A DNA stretch of 5,149 nucleotides, taken from NCBI GenBank assembly GCA_030727685.1, contig JANRBC010000065.1, forward strand, positions 1-5,149, written 5' to 3'. Source of the stretch: Ilumatobacteraceae bacterium. Lineage in GTDB: Bacteria; Actinomycetota; Acidimicrobiia; Acidimicrobiales; Ilumatobacteraceae. Shown here one piece after another: positions 1 to 5,149 of the stretch. Numbering within the stretch: the first letter of the stretch is position 1; each line of letters begins with the position of its first letter. A program made the position numbers and the translations under genes. The notes below the pieces were generated by a model. That model did not search any database and was not told the DNA's origin. It was given only the letters and a program-made list of their open reading frames with translations.

Positions 1-108
1 GGCGCGCCAGAAGAACTCGCGTCAATGGTTGTCGAGTGCATCACGAATAGTTATATGAATGCCGAGTCGATTCGTGTCGATGGTGGCATTCGCATGCCGC
101 CTAAGTGA
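1..108 (+). CDS. Short-chain dehydrogenase/reductase, C-terminal end only (5' end outside window)
   Basis: Frame 1 is open from the first base and stops with TGA at 106-108, giving the last 35 residues of a protein. It begins GAPEELASMVVECITNSYMN and ends with IRVDGGIRMPPK. The 'G-x-PEE-(I/L)A' segment followed by an 'IRVDGG' strand is the usual C-terminus of classical Rossmann-fold SDR enzymes, which are NAD(P)-dependent oxidoreductases of the FabG-like type. The cofactor loop and the Ser-Tyr-Lys catalytic residues lie upstream of the window, so the substrate cannot be inferred. The next gene on the same strand starts about 16 bases after the stop, which suggests co-transcription. What is seen is only the tail; the family call rests on that motif and is fairly firm, while any specific function would be a guess. 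Confidence 0.8.
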   Translation, partial: GAPEELASMVVECITNSYMNAESIRVDGGIRMPPK

Positions 109-122
109 CGAATCGATAAATT

Positions 123-141
123 ACGTGGCTAGTAACCACGT
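123..141. repeat. Perfect 6-bp inverted repeat over the candidate GTG start of the N-demethylase gene
   Basis: ACGTGG at 123-128 and CCACGT at 136-141 are exact reverse complements separated by 7 bases. The left arm contains the GTG proposed as start codon, 15 bases after the SDR stop. It could be an operator-like palindrome, an RNA hairpin that affects translation of the second gene, or chance. With only 6 bp arms and no second copy noticed, the functional reading is weak; the repeat itself is read directly. Confidence 0.3.
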
Positions 142-1033
142 TCTTCATCGACATCCGTTTACGCCGTTCGACGAAACACCGCCAGTTGAGGCTGCAGCGT
201 TTTCGGCAATGCCGATACCCGAGCAGATTTTGCCGCAACTTGTTGGCGAAAACTTTCGACACCGACTTGGCACATTTCCGGTAGAGATTGCAAACTGGTT
301 GTTGCGCGATGCTGAATTTGATTTGACAGTTCAGTTAAAAAAGAAACTTTTGGCCACGCGTCGCAACGAAGTCGTGGGTTTACAACCCGGTGGCGATGAA
401 GTTGCTCAAGAAGCGGCACAACTTGTCAGTGCGTGGGCGGGTGTCGAGTTGGCGTCAAGAGGTATTGATGCTTTGGTTGAAGCGAGTTTGCTCGTTGCTG
501 ATGATCTTGCTGTTTTGCAACCGGTCAAATCGCACGATGGCAGCGAACAATTGTTGCTTAACGCCGCGGTTGTGTGTTGCCCGAGTCGATGGATGTTGTC
601 TGAAAAAATGGGGCACAACATGCTCGCAATTCACGAACCAGTGGCAAAGTATGCCGATCATGTTGGCGCTGCGGTCGACACATATTTTCAACGCCTCACA
701 GTTGAAAAGCCTGTGTGGCGATCGAACTGGATCATTCAAGATCACCCGGCGCTATTTCAGCCGCAAATTCCGTCGGGACCACTCGTGAAAACCCCAGACG
801 AGTTATGGATTCGTATGGAGCGTCAAACTTTGCGCCGACTACCAAAAACTGGCGGCATTTTGTTCACCATTCGCGGATATCAACAGCCATTGCCCGAATA
901 TCTCTCGCGCAGCAAACAGATCGCCCAAGACACGCGCACACTTGTCGAACGACTGCCCGAAGACGTTGCACAATATAAATCAGTTCTCAAATATCGCCCC
1001 GCAATCTTGAACTGGATCAACCAATTCTGCTGA
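125..1033 (+). CDS. Heme-dependent oxidative N-demethylase alpha-subunit-like protein (DUF3445 family)
   Basis: The family (HODM/DmmA-like, formerly DUF3445) has a PAS-like heme-binding fold and is known for oxidative N-demethylation of secondary amines such as dimethylamine, with electrons from reductase subunits. Visible family motifs, numbered from the GTG at 125 (302 residues), are CPSRW at 152-156, IHEPV at 169-173, RSNW at 199-202, the hallmark RMERQTLRRLP at 230-240 and FTIRGY at 247-252. The conserved His of IHEPV is a possible heme ligand, but that is inference. The start is uncertain. ATG at 59 overlaps the SDR gene by 50 bases and adds 22 residues read from SDR codons. GTG 125 lies 16 bases past the SDR stop, and ATG 209 would shorten the N-terminus further. 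None has a clear Shine-Dalgarno sequence. No signal peptide is seen, so the protein is likely cytosolic. No reductase subunit genes are in view, so activity and substrate are unproven. Confidence 0.85.
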   Translation: MASNHVLHRHPFTPFDETPPVEAAAFSAMPIPEQILPQLVGENFRHRLGTFPVEIANWLLRDAEFDLTVQLKKKLLATRRNEVVGLQPGGDEVAQEAAQLVSAWAGVELASRGIDALVEASLLVADDLAVLQPVKSHDGSEQLLLNAAVVCCPSRWMLSEKMGHNMLAIHEPVAKYADHVGAAVDTYFQRLTVEKPVWRSNWIIQDHPALFQPQIPSGPLVKTPDELWIRMERQTLRRLPKTGGILFTIRGYQQPLPEYLSRSKQIAQDTRTLVERLPEDVAQYKSVLKYRPAILNWINQFC

Positions 1034-1039
1034 GAATTG
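1022..1039. terminator. Hairpin at the convergence of the two transcription units, possible weak terminator
   Basis: CAATTCT at 1022-1028 pairs exactly with AGAATTG at 1033-1039 around the loop GCTG, giving a 7-bp stem with a 4-base loop that includes the stop codon of the N-demethylase gene. In the + direction an 8-base GC-rich spacer is followed by TTTT (1048-1051), part of the palindrome TTTTAAAA. In the minus direction no T-run follows. The stem is A/T-rich and the T-tract is short and distant, so this is at best a weak intrinsic terminator. Its position, in the only 23-base gap between converging genes, is the main argument for a role. Confidence 0.3.
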
Positions 1040-1056
1040 CGCGCGAGTTTTAAAAG

Positions 1057-2211
1057 TTACGTCGTGTAGTCGGCGTTGATGCGAATGTAGCCGTCGGTTA
1101 GGTCGCATCCCCACACAGTGCAGTCGGCGTTGCCGGTGTTGAGCGTGACATGAATTCGAACGGTGTCGCTGCGCATATATTTGCTCAGTGCTTCGAGCCC
1201 AGAAGCGTCGACTGAAGTCGGGTAGACCTCTTGTGTTCCGAACCTAATCACGACTTTTGATTCGTCAATGTCGCGTTCGTCGCTGCATTTGCCAACCGCC
1301 ATTGCAACTCGACCCCAGTTTGGGTCTGCGCCATGAATTGCTGTCTTGACTAACGGCGAATTGACGATCGACTTAGCCACAACTTTTGCCTGACGCACAT
1401 CGCGCGCGCTGTCAACGCACACTTCGATTAGTTTTTCGGCACCTTCGCCATCGCGCGCAACTTGCTTTGTCAGCGATAATGCAACTTCGTAAAGCGCCGC
1501 CTCAAACGAAGCGGCTTCAACTGCACCCGCTTTGCCGCTCGCCAAAATTATTGCAGTATCGCTTGTCGAAGTATCTGTGTCAACAGAAACACAGTTAAAA
1601 GTTTTGTCAATTACGCGGCGAAAAATCTGATCAAGCGACGCTTTGTCGAGATCGGCATCAGTAAACATCATCGTGATCAGCGTCGCCATGTTCGGCTCGA
1701 TCATGCCAACACCTTTGGCCACGCCGACAACTCGCGAAGATGAACCAGCAATTGTTGCTTCGGCAGTTTTATGCACCGTGTCTGTGGTCATGATGCTGCG
1801 AGCGACATCTTCAACCGTAGTGTTGTTGAAACTCTTGGGTATCGCAGCCAAGCCGGCACGAACATTTTGCATCGGATACTGACGGCCGATAACACCAGTA
1901 GAGGCGATCAGCACATCGTTTGCATTGCAGCCAATCTTTGCGGCGACAGTCTTGACAACCTCGCGTGCATTGCTCAGGCCTTCGGCGCCGGTTGCGACAT
2001 TGGCATTTTTCGAAATCACCACAACGGCGCGCGCCGAATTGTCAGCGATATTTTCTCGGCTGACAACAACACTTGGTCCAGCAAAACGGCTTTGCGTAAA
2101 CACGCCAGATGCAACGCACGCACTTTCGGCAACAACAAGAGTCAGATCTTGCGAGTTGTCTTTAATGCCGATATTTGCGACGTAGGCACCAAAACCTTGA
2201 GGCAGTTTCAC
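1057..2211 (-). CDS. argJ: Bifunctional ArgJ: ornithine (glutamate N-acetyl-) acetyltransferase / N-acetylglutamate synthase
   Basis: ArgJ moves the acetyl group from N-acetylornithine to glutamate, closing the acetyl cycle of arginine synthesis; many members also make N-acetylglutamate from acetyl-CoA. The 384-residue length is normal. Motifs seen are STGVIG (104-109), MTTDT (141-145), the self-cleavage site KGVGMIEPNMAT with nucleophile Thr177, DTDTSTSDT (211-219), RDGEGAEK (253-260), GADPNWGR (294-301) and the C-terminal WGCDLTDGYIRINADYTT. Thr177 should become the N-terminus of the beta chain after autocleavage in the cytosol. The start is GTG at 2211-2209, which puts LPQGF at the usual N-terminus, 9 bases after the SRPBCC stop. 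One oddity is SKNANVATG (67-75) where most ArgJ have SGNAN. Whether it is bifunctional or only recycles acetyl groups cannot be read from sequence. It is the last gene of the operon and no other arg genes are in view. Confidence 0.96.
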   Translation of the reverse strand: MKLPQGFGAYVANIGIKDNSQDLTLVVAESACVASGVFTQSRFAGPSVVVSRENIADNSARAVVVISKNANVATGAEGLSNAREVVKTVAAKIGCNANDVLIASTGVIGRQYPMQNVRAGLAAIPKSFNNTTVEDVARSIMTTDTVHKTAEATIAGSSSRVVGVAKGVGMIEPNMATLITMMFTDADLDKASLDQIFRRVIDKTFNCVSVDTDTSTSDTAIILASGKAGAVEAASFEAALYEVALSLTKQVARDGEGAEKLIEVCVDSARDVRQAKVVAKSIVNSPLVKTAIHGADPNWGRVAMAVGKCSDERDIDESKVVIRFGTQEVYPTSVDASGLEALSKYMRSDTVRIHVTLNTGNADCTVWGCDLTDGYIRINADYTT

Positions 2212-2220
2212 GCACCCAGC

Positions 2221-2691
2221 CTATTTTTTATCGGCGAAGTATTTAGCCAAATTATCGAGCGTGTTGCGAATGGCGAGCTCGTTTTTGCCAACATAGCCAG
2301 CCAACTTAAGCATCAAGGGTGACTTTGAGGTGCCGTATGAAAACTGTTCAGTCACCATCGTGCCGTCTTGCGTCGATTCGAGGATGTAGCGCCAAACATG
2401 TCCGCCAAAGTGGCGCCATGCGACCTGCTTGCCTTCAACAAACTCGACAACAGTGTTTGTGATTTCGTATGGCGCACCTTTTTTCATGCTCATTCCAAAA
2501 GTTGCGTTCAACGAGAGTCGCTGTGGCGCCGAAGATTTTGGTGCGATCACCGAACCCGAACCATCGATCACTGCGTGCATCGCTGGGTTTGCGAGAAGTT
2601 CAAAAATTTGCTCAGGGCTAGCCGAGACCAACTTACTTACAGAAACAATCTTGTTTTGCTTGTCGTGAGCGCTTGTGTTCGGTGTCGTCAT
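2221..2691 (-). CDS. SRPBCC (START/polyketide cyclase-like) family protein
   Basis: This 156-residue protein fits the one-domain helix-grip fold of the SRPBCC superfamily, which forms a deep pocket for hydrophobic ligands; its ligand is unknown. Visible features are the N-terminal strand and helix 'VSVSKLVSASPEQIFELLANP' region (16-36) with the following HAVIDGSG, then ITNTVVEFVEGKQVAWRHFGG (77-97) leading to HVWRYILE, and a long C-terminal helix with NTLDNLAKYF (143-152). No signal peptide or membrane segment is seen. The ATG at 2691-2689 is chosen because the protein then begins just before the fold and 10 bases after the upstream stop. A longer reading to 2796 would overlap the flavoprotein gene by about 95 bases and adds an Arg-rich stretch unlike the family. 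It lies between the flavoprotein and argJ in one operon. It could be a ligand carrier, a cyclase/hydrolase, or a stress-type START protein. Confidence 0.82.
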   Translation of the reverse strand: MTTPNTSAHDKQNKIVSVSKLVSASPEQIFELLANPAMHAVIDGSGSVIAPKSSAPQRLSLNATFGMSMKKGAPYEITNTVVEFVEGKQVAWRHFGGHVWRYILESTQDGTMVTEQFSYGTSKSPLMLKLAGYVGKNELAIRNTLDNLAKYFADKK

Positions 2692-2701
2692 GGGTTTGGT
2701 G

Positions 2702-3940
2702 TTAGGCGAGTGATGCGAGCACTGCTTCGCCACAACGCCGACCCGAGTAAAGCGCACCCTGAATCGACCCCGTGTCGCGATGGTCGCCACAAACAAACAA
2801 GCCGTTGCCTAGTGAAACTTTTTGTTTCGGATCAAACGGCGGCAGTTGTTCGGGCCCTGCATGAGTGATGCGATATGTCTTGATGTGACTCCAGCCGTCG
2901 ACTTGTGGCCCCCACCAAGTGCGCAATTGATCTCGCGACATCGCTTCCAGATCACCCGTGATGATGCCCGGCAGTGCCGCAACGATCAGGTGCTTGCCAG
3001 GTGGGGCATAGCTTGGCGCAACATTGCTCAGCACTGCCGCGTTTAACACAGGGCCTTGACCCGTGCCGTCTAGCACGACGAATTTTTCATGTGTCGGCGG
3101 CGTGTCTGCCGAGAAATAAACACAGCCGACGACACGTGATGCGATTTCATTGGTTCGCAAAAGTTCACTGGCACTCGGTTGATCAGTTGCCACAACGACG
3201 GCTTTCGTTTCAATACGTGCATTCGCTGTTGAAACGAAACCTGGCTCGATGTTTGTCGCTCGCGTGTTAAGAAATACATTTTCGGCGCCTAGAAACTTCG
3301 CCATTTGTTCAGGAATTGCGCTCATGCCGTTTGCCGGCAAGGCACTTTGCCCTTCGCTGAGATACTTAAAAATAATTTCAAACATTCGTCGTGACGTACG
3401 CAAATCTGGGTCAAGTTGAATGCCACCAAACAGCGGCCGAAAGAAGCGGTCGATCATCGTCTCTGAAAAGCCGAGCCCGCGCAATGCAACAACAGTCGAG
3501 ATATCGGTGCTGTTCAAAATTTTGTCTTCGTTACGGTGCATAACCCGCCAGCGCAATGCAGCGACACGCAATTTGTCTGTCAGCGAACCGATCGGTGCAA
3601 AAACTGTCGCTGCAGCACGCCGTGGTTCACGAAATGGGTCGGTAACAACCGATGACTTACCATCTCGCATCACGAGCGCACCAGAACTAAACATTTTTAA
3701 ATCGAGTGCACTCATATCGATTTGAGTTTTTAATTCAGGATACGCAGTCAGCAAAACCTGAAATCCGCGATCGAGCAAAAAGCCATCGACTTTGTCGGTG
3801 CGCACGCGACCACCGACACCATCTTGTGCTTCGATAACGATTACAGATCTGCCATGACTCTTGATCTGCCTTGCGGCTGCTAGACCTGCCAAGCCCGCAC
3901 CGACGACAACGGCATCAACGCGCGTTGGCAGTTGGTTCAT
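2702..3940 (-). CDS. FAD-dependent amine-oxidase-like oxidoreductase (NAD(P)/FAD superfamily)
   Basis: This 412-residue flavoprotein has the layout of the flavin amine oxidase/protoporphyrinogen oxidase/phytoene desaturase group. Residues 11-23 form the dinucleotide-binding loop GAGLAGLAAA with the ribose-binding acid Glu37 after the second strand. GGRVRTD (43-49) is the conserved FAD-contact motif, and DRGFQVL (57-63) follows. RFFRPLFGGIQLDPDLRTS (165-183) and LPANGMSAIPEQMA (201-214) mark the substrate/FAD middle region. LFVCGDHRDTGSIQGALYSG (381-400) is the C-terminal FAD-binding segment. No signal peptide or obvious membrane helix is seen. The ATG at 3940-3938 overlaps the TGA of the upstream SDR gene (ATGA), a sign of translational coupling. 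This subgroup has no assigned substrate that I know of; amines, isoprenoid or tetrapyrrole compounds are possible. No crt or hem genes are next to it, so a specific name is not justified. Confidence 0.88.
   Translation of the reverse strand: MNQLPTRVDAVVVGAGLAGLAAARQIKSHGRSVIVIEAQDGVGGRVRTDKVDGFLLDRGFQVLLTAYPELKTQIDMSALDLKMFSSGALVMRDGKSSVVTDPFREPRRAAATVFAPIGSLTDKLRVAALRWRVMHRNEDKILNSTDISTVVALRGLGFSETMIDRFFRPLFGGIQLDPDLRTSRRMFEIIFKYLSEGQSALPANGMSAIPEQMAKFLGAENVFLNTRATNIEPGFVSTANARIETKAVVVATDQPSASELLRTNEIASRVVGCVYFSADTPPTHEKFVVLDGTGQGPVLNAAVLSNVAPSYAPPGKHLIVAALPGIITGDLEAMSRDQLRTWWGPQVDGWSHIKTYRITHAGPEQLPPFDPKQKVSLGNGLFVCGDHRDTGSIQGALYSGRRCGEAVLASLA
3937..3940 (-). other. ATGA stop/start overlap coupling the SDR and flavoprotein genes
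   Basis: On the minus strand the bases ATGA hold the flavoprotein start ATG (3940-3938) and the SDR stop TGA (3939-3937). Such overlaps usually mean that ribosomes finishing the first gene restart on the second, keeping the two products in step. No ribosome binding sequence precedes this start, which fits coupling as the main way of initiation here. Confidence 0.75.
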
Positions 3941-4830
3941 TTGTTGAGCAAAGCGCGCAACGCAACGTCAATAGTCGAGTGCGCAAATGTAAAGCCAGAC
4001 TTTTGTAACTCAACTGGCATCACTCGTTGACCGGTGAACAACAACGCTTCGGCGAGTTCGCTACCGAGCAAGAGTTTCGGCCCAAATTTAGGAATCGGCA
4101 GAATTGCCGGGCGCTTCAACACCCGAGCCAAAGACCTGGTGAACTCTGCACTGGTAACCGGGTTTGGTGCAGTCAAGTTGACAGCACCTGAAATGTTTGC
4201 TGTCAGCAAGTGTTCGATTGCGGCGATTTCGTCATCGAGCGAGATCCAACTCTGCCATTGTTTGCCATTGCCAAATTTTCCACCAAGGCCAAATTTGAAG
4301 AGCGGAAGTTGCTTCTTTAAGGCGCCACCCAACGGAGTCAGCACAATGCCGGTGCGCAAAAAGACTGTTCGCACGCCAGCATCAATTGCCGGTTTTGCTG
4401 CGACTTCCCACTGTTTGCAAATTTCGGCCAAAAAACTATCGCCGTGGCTCGACTGCTCGGTTAACTGTTCGTCGCCACGCGCGCCGTAGATGCCGATTGC
4501 CGAGCCCGACAAAAAGACGCTCGGCTTTTTGTTGCACTTGGCGATTGTTGTCGCGAGTAGAGATGTGCTCTTGGTGCGGCTGTCGAGCAACTCTTGCTTG
4601 TACTTTGCTGTCCATCGGCGATCGCCAATGCCAGCGCCCGACAAATGAATTACTGCATCAGCACCTTCAAGCACTGCAACATCAAGTTGGCCAGCGCTCG
4701 GGTTCCATTGACTTTCGTTAGCTCGCGGTGCGCGACGAACGAGTTGCACGACTTCGTGGCCGTGTTTGCGAAGGCTCGCAACTAGTGGTTGACCGATCAG
4801 ACCGCTTGCGCCAGAAACAATGATTTTCAT
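3937..4830 (-). CDS. TIGR01777 family atypical SDR / NAD(P)-dependent epimerase-like protein (YfcH type)
   Basis: The 297 residues match the full length of the YfcH/SDR39U1 family. GASGLIG at 7-13 is the Rossmann NAD(P)-binding loop; HLSGAGIGDRRWT (62-74) is a family signature; SGSAIGIYG (108-116) carries Tyr115 in the usual active-site place. There is no Lys four residues later (GARG follows), as is normal for this atypical SDR family. Further family motifs are WEVAA (141-145), LRTGIVL (158-164), WQSWISLDDEI (192-202) and NLTAPNPVT (218-226). The C-terminal DUF1731-like part contains GQRVMPVELQKSGF (267-280). The protein should be cytosolic; its substrate is unknown in all bacteria I can recall. 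ATG at 4830-4828 is the only start that leaves the Rossmann strand intact, 16 bases after the permease stop and without a Shine-Dalgarno sequence. Its stop overlaps the next start by 4 bases. Confidence 0.93.
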   Translation of the reverse strand: MKIIVSGASGLIGQPLVASLRKHGHEVVQLVRRAPRANESQWNPSAGQLDVAVLEGADAVIHLSGAGIGDRRWTAKYKQELLDSRTKSTSLLATTIAKCNKKPSVFLSGSAIGIYGARGDEQLTEQSSHGDSFLAEICKQWEVAAKPAIDAGVRTVFLRTGIVLTPLGGALKKQLPLFKFGLGGKFGNGKQWQSWISLDDEIAAIEHLLTANISGAVNLTAPNPVTSAEFTRSLARVLKRPAILPIPKFGPKLLLGSELAEALLFTGQRVMPVELQKSGFTFAHSTIDVALRALLNK

Positions 4831-4846
4831 ATAGCGGCAATGCTAG

Positions 4847-5149
4847 TTACTCAATAACGATTGGCACCGAGGTAACAACAGTATTTTTGCGGTAGAGCAA
4901 GCGTGCCTTAATCGCCAACGCCGACTGGTTGTGCAACCATTGCGAACGAATCGCCGTCACAAATTCGGGGATAATCACAGTAATTATGTCGTCGCTATCT
5001 TCGTCGTCAATGCGATTGATGTGCGTCAAAATCGTGTCGGTCAAGTTTCTGAAGTCGTCGTTAAGAGTCTCGAGCTCGACGACCATGCCATATTTTGCCC
5101 AGTCATCAACAAGCTTTGTTTTTTCTTCTGGCGAGCCGACAACAGAAAG
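4847..5149 (-). CDS. APC-family amino acid permease, cytosolic C-terminal tail only (5' end outside window)
   Basis: The reading frame is open to the window edge and stops with TAA at 4849-4847, giving 100 residues. The internal ATG at 5086 is not the true start, because family-like sequence (VVGSPEEKTKLVDDWAKYG) continues upstream of it. The segment DDIITVIIPEFVTAIRSQWL (about 56-75 of the visible part), then HNQSALAIKARLLYRKN and VVTSVP at the end, matches the soluble tail that follows the 12 membrane helices in many actinobacterial APC permeases. In those proteins the motif reads roughly 'VVTVVIPEFV...LHNQTALRLK..LLFRPGVVVTSVPY'. The tail has a universal-stress-protein-like alternation of strands and helices and is thought to lie in the cytosol. 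The transporter part and therefore substrate specificity are outside the window. It appears to be upstream in the same operon as the four genes that follow, 16 bases before the SDR start. Confidence 0.8.
   Translation of the reverse strand, partial: LSVVGSPEEKTKLVDDWAKYGMVVELETLNDDFRNLTDTILTHINRIDDEDSDDIITVIIPEFVTAIRSQWLHNQSALAIKARLLYRKNTVVTSVPIVIE

Noticed and set aside
390..788. 132-codon open frame on the + strand inside the N-demethylase gene
   Set aside because: Same strand but a different frame from a gene with clear family motifs; the translation is low in family likeness and rich in Cys, Arg and Ser.
1771..2322. 183-codon open frame on the + strand across argJ and the SRPBCC gene
   Set aside because: It lies antisense to well-supported motif-bearing genes, and its translation resembles no known fold; it is a shadow of their codon bias.
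2692..2796. N-terminal extension of the SRPBCC protein to an ATG at 2796
   Set aside because: It would overlap the end of the flavoprotein gene by about 95 bases, including its conserved FAD-binding tail, and the added Arg-rich residues do not fit the SRPBCC fold.
2368..2868. 166-codon open frame on the + strand across the SRPBCC and flavoprotein genes
   Set aside because: Rich in Cys, Arg and His, runs through the junction of two solid minus-strand genes, and has no recognisable motif.
4034..4489. 151-codon open frame on the + strand opposite the TIGR01777 SDR gene
   Set aside because: Antisense shadow; the minus-strand frame carries the conserved SDR motifs.
4847..5086. Free-standing 79-residue protein starting at ATG 5086
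   Set aside because: The same frame stays open to the window edge with family-like residues before the ATG, and the sequence matches the tail of APC permeases, so this is a truncated larger gene.
1..5149. tRNA or rRNA genes, CRISPR arrays, insertion sequences, riboswitches
   Set aside because: Nearly every base is in a supported coding frame; no repeated spacers, terminal inverted repeats with transposase, or structured leader regions were seen.

Overview
The window suggests an actinobacterium with a base composition close to half G+C (judged from a few sampled lines). The best guess is the Acidimicrobiia, in the style of Ilumatobacter-like freshwater or marine lineages. The clues are the cytosolic tail of an actinobacterial-type APC permease, the SDR C-terminus ending in an 'IRVDGGIRM' motif, and the actinobacterial look of the FAD-oxidase and SRPBCC proteins. 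This placement comes from remembered family features and was not checked by a search. Coding density is extremely high: every gap between genes is under 30 bases, and I see no RNA genes, mobile elements, CRISPR arrays or prophage pieces.

Layout. On the + strand at the left edge lies the last 35 codons of a short-chain dehydrogenase/reductase. It is followed at once by a complete gene for a heme-dependent oxidative N-demethylase alpha-subunit-like protein (the former DUF3445 family). These run head-on into a five-gene minus-strand operon that fills the rest of the window. In transcription order (right to left) it holds: the C-terminal tail of an APC-family amino acid permease (cut by the window edge), a TIGR01777/YfcH-type atypical SDR, a FAD-dependent amine-oxidase-like flavoprotein, a small SRPBCC (START-like) protein, and argJ. 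The gaps are 16, -4 (ATGA overlap), 10 and 9 bases, so one transcript is very likely. A 7-bp hairpin sits at the convergence point around base 1030.

How the genes may work together. ArgJ makes N-acetylglutamate and recycles the acetyl group in arginine biosynthesis, but here it is not next to argC, argB or argD. Instead it closes an operon with an atypical SDR, a flavoprotein and a small-ligand-binding-fold protein. TIGR01777 proteins in some bacteria carry an SRPBCC domain in the same chain, so the SDR and SRPBCC genes may be a split version of that arrangement, with the flavoprotein as third partner. No substrate can be named from the sequence. I see no clearly new system. The parts most worth checking are this redox/ligand-binding trio, the unusual SKNAN motif of the ArgJ, the N-demethylase alpha subunit without visible reductase partners, and the lack of Shine-Dalgarno sequences throughout.
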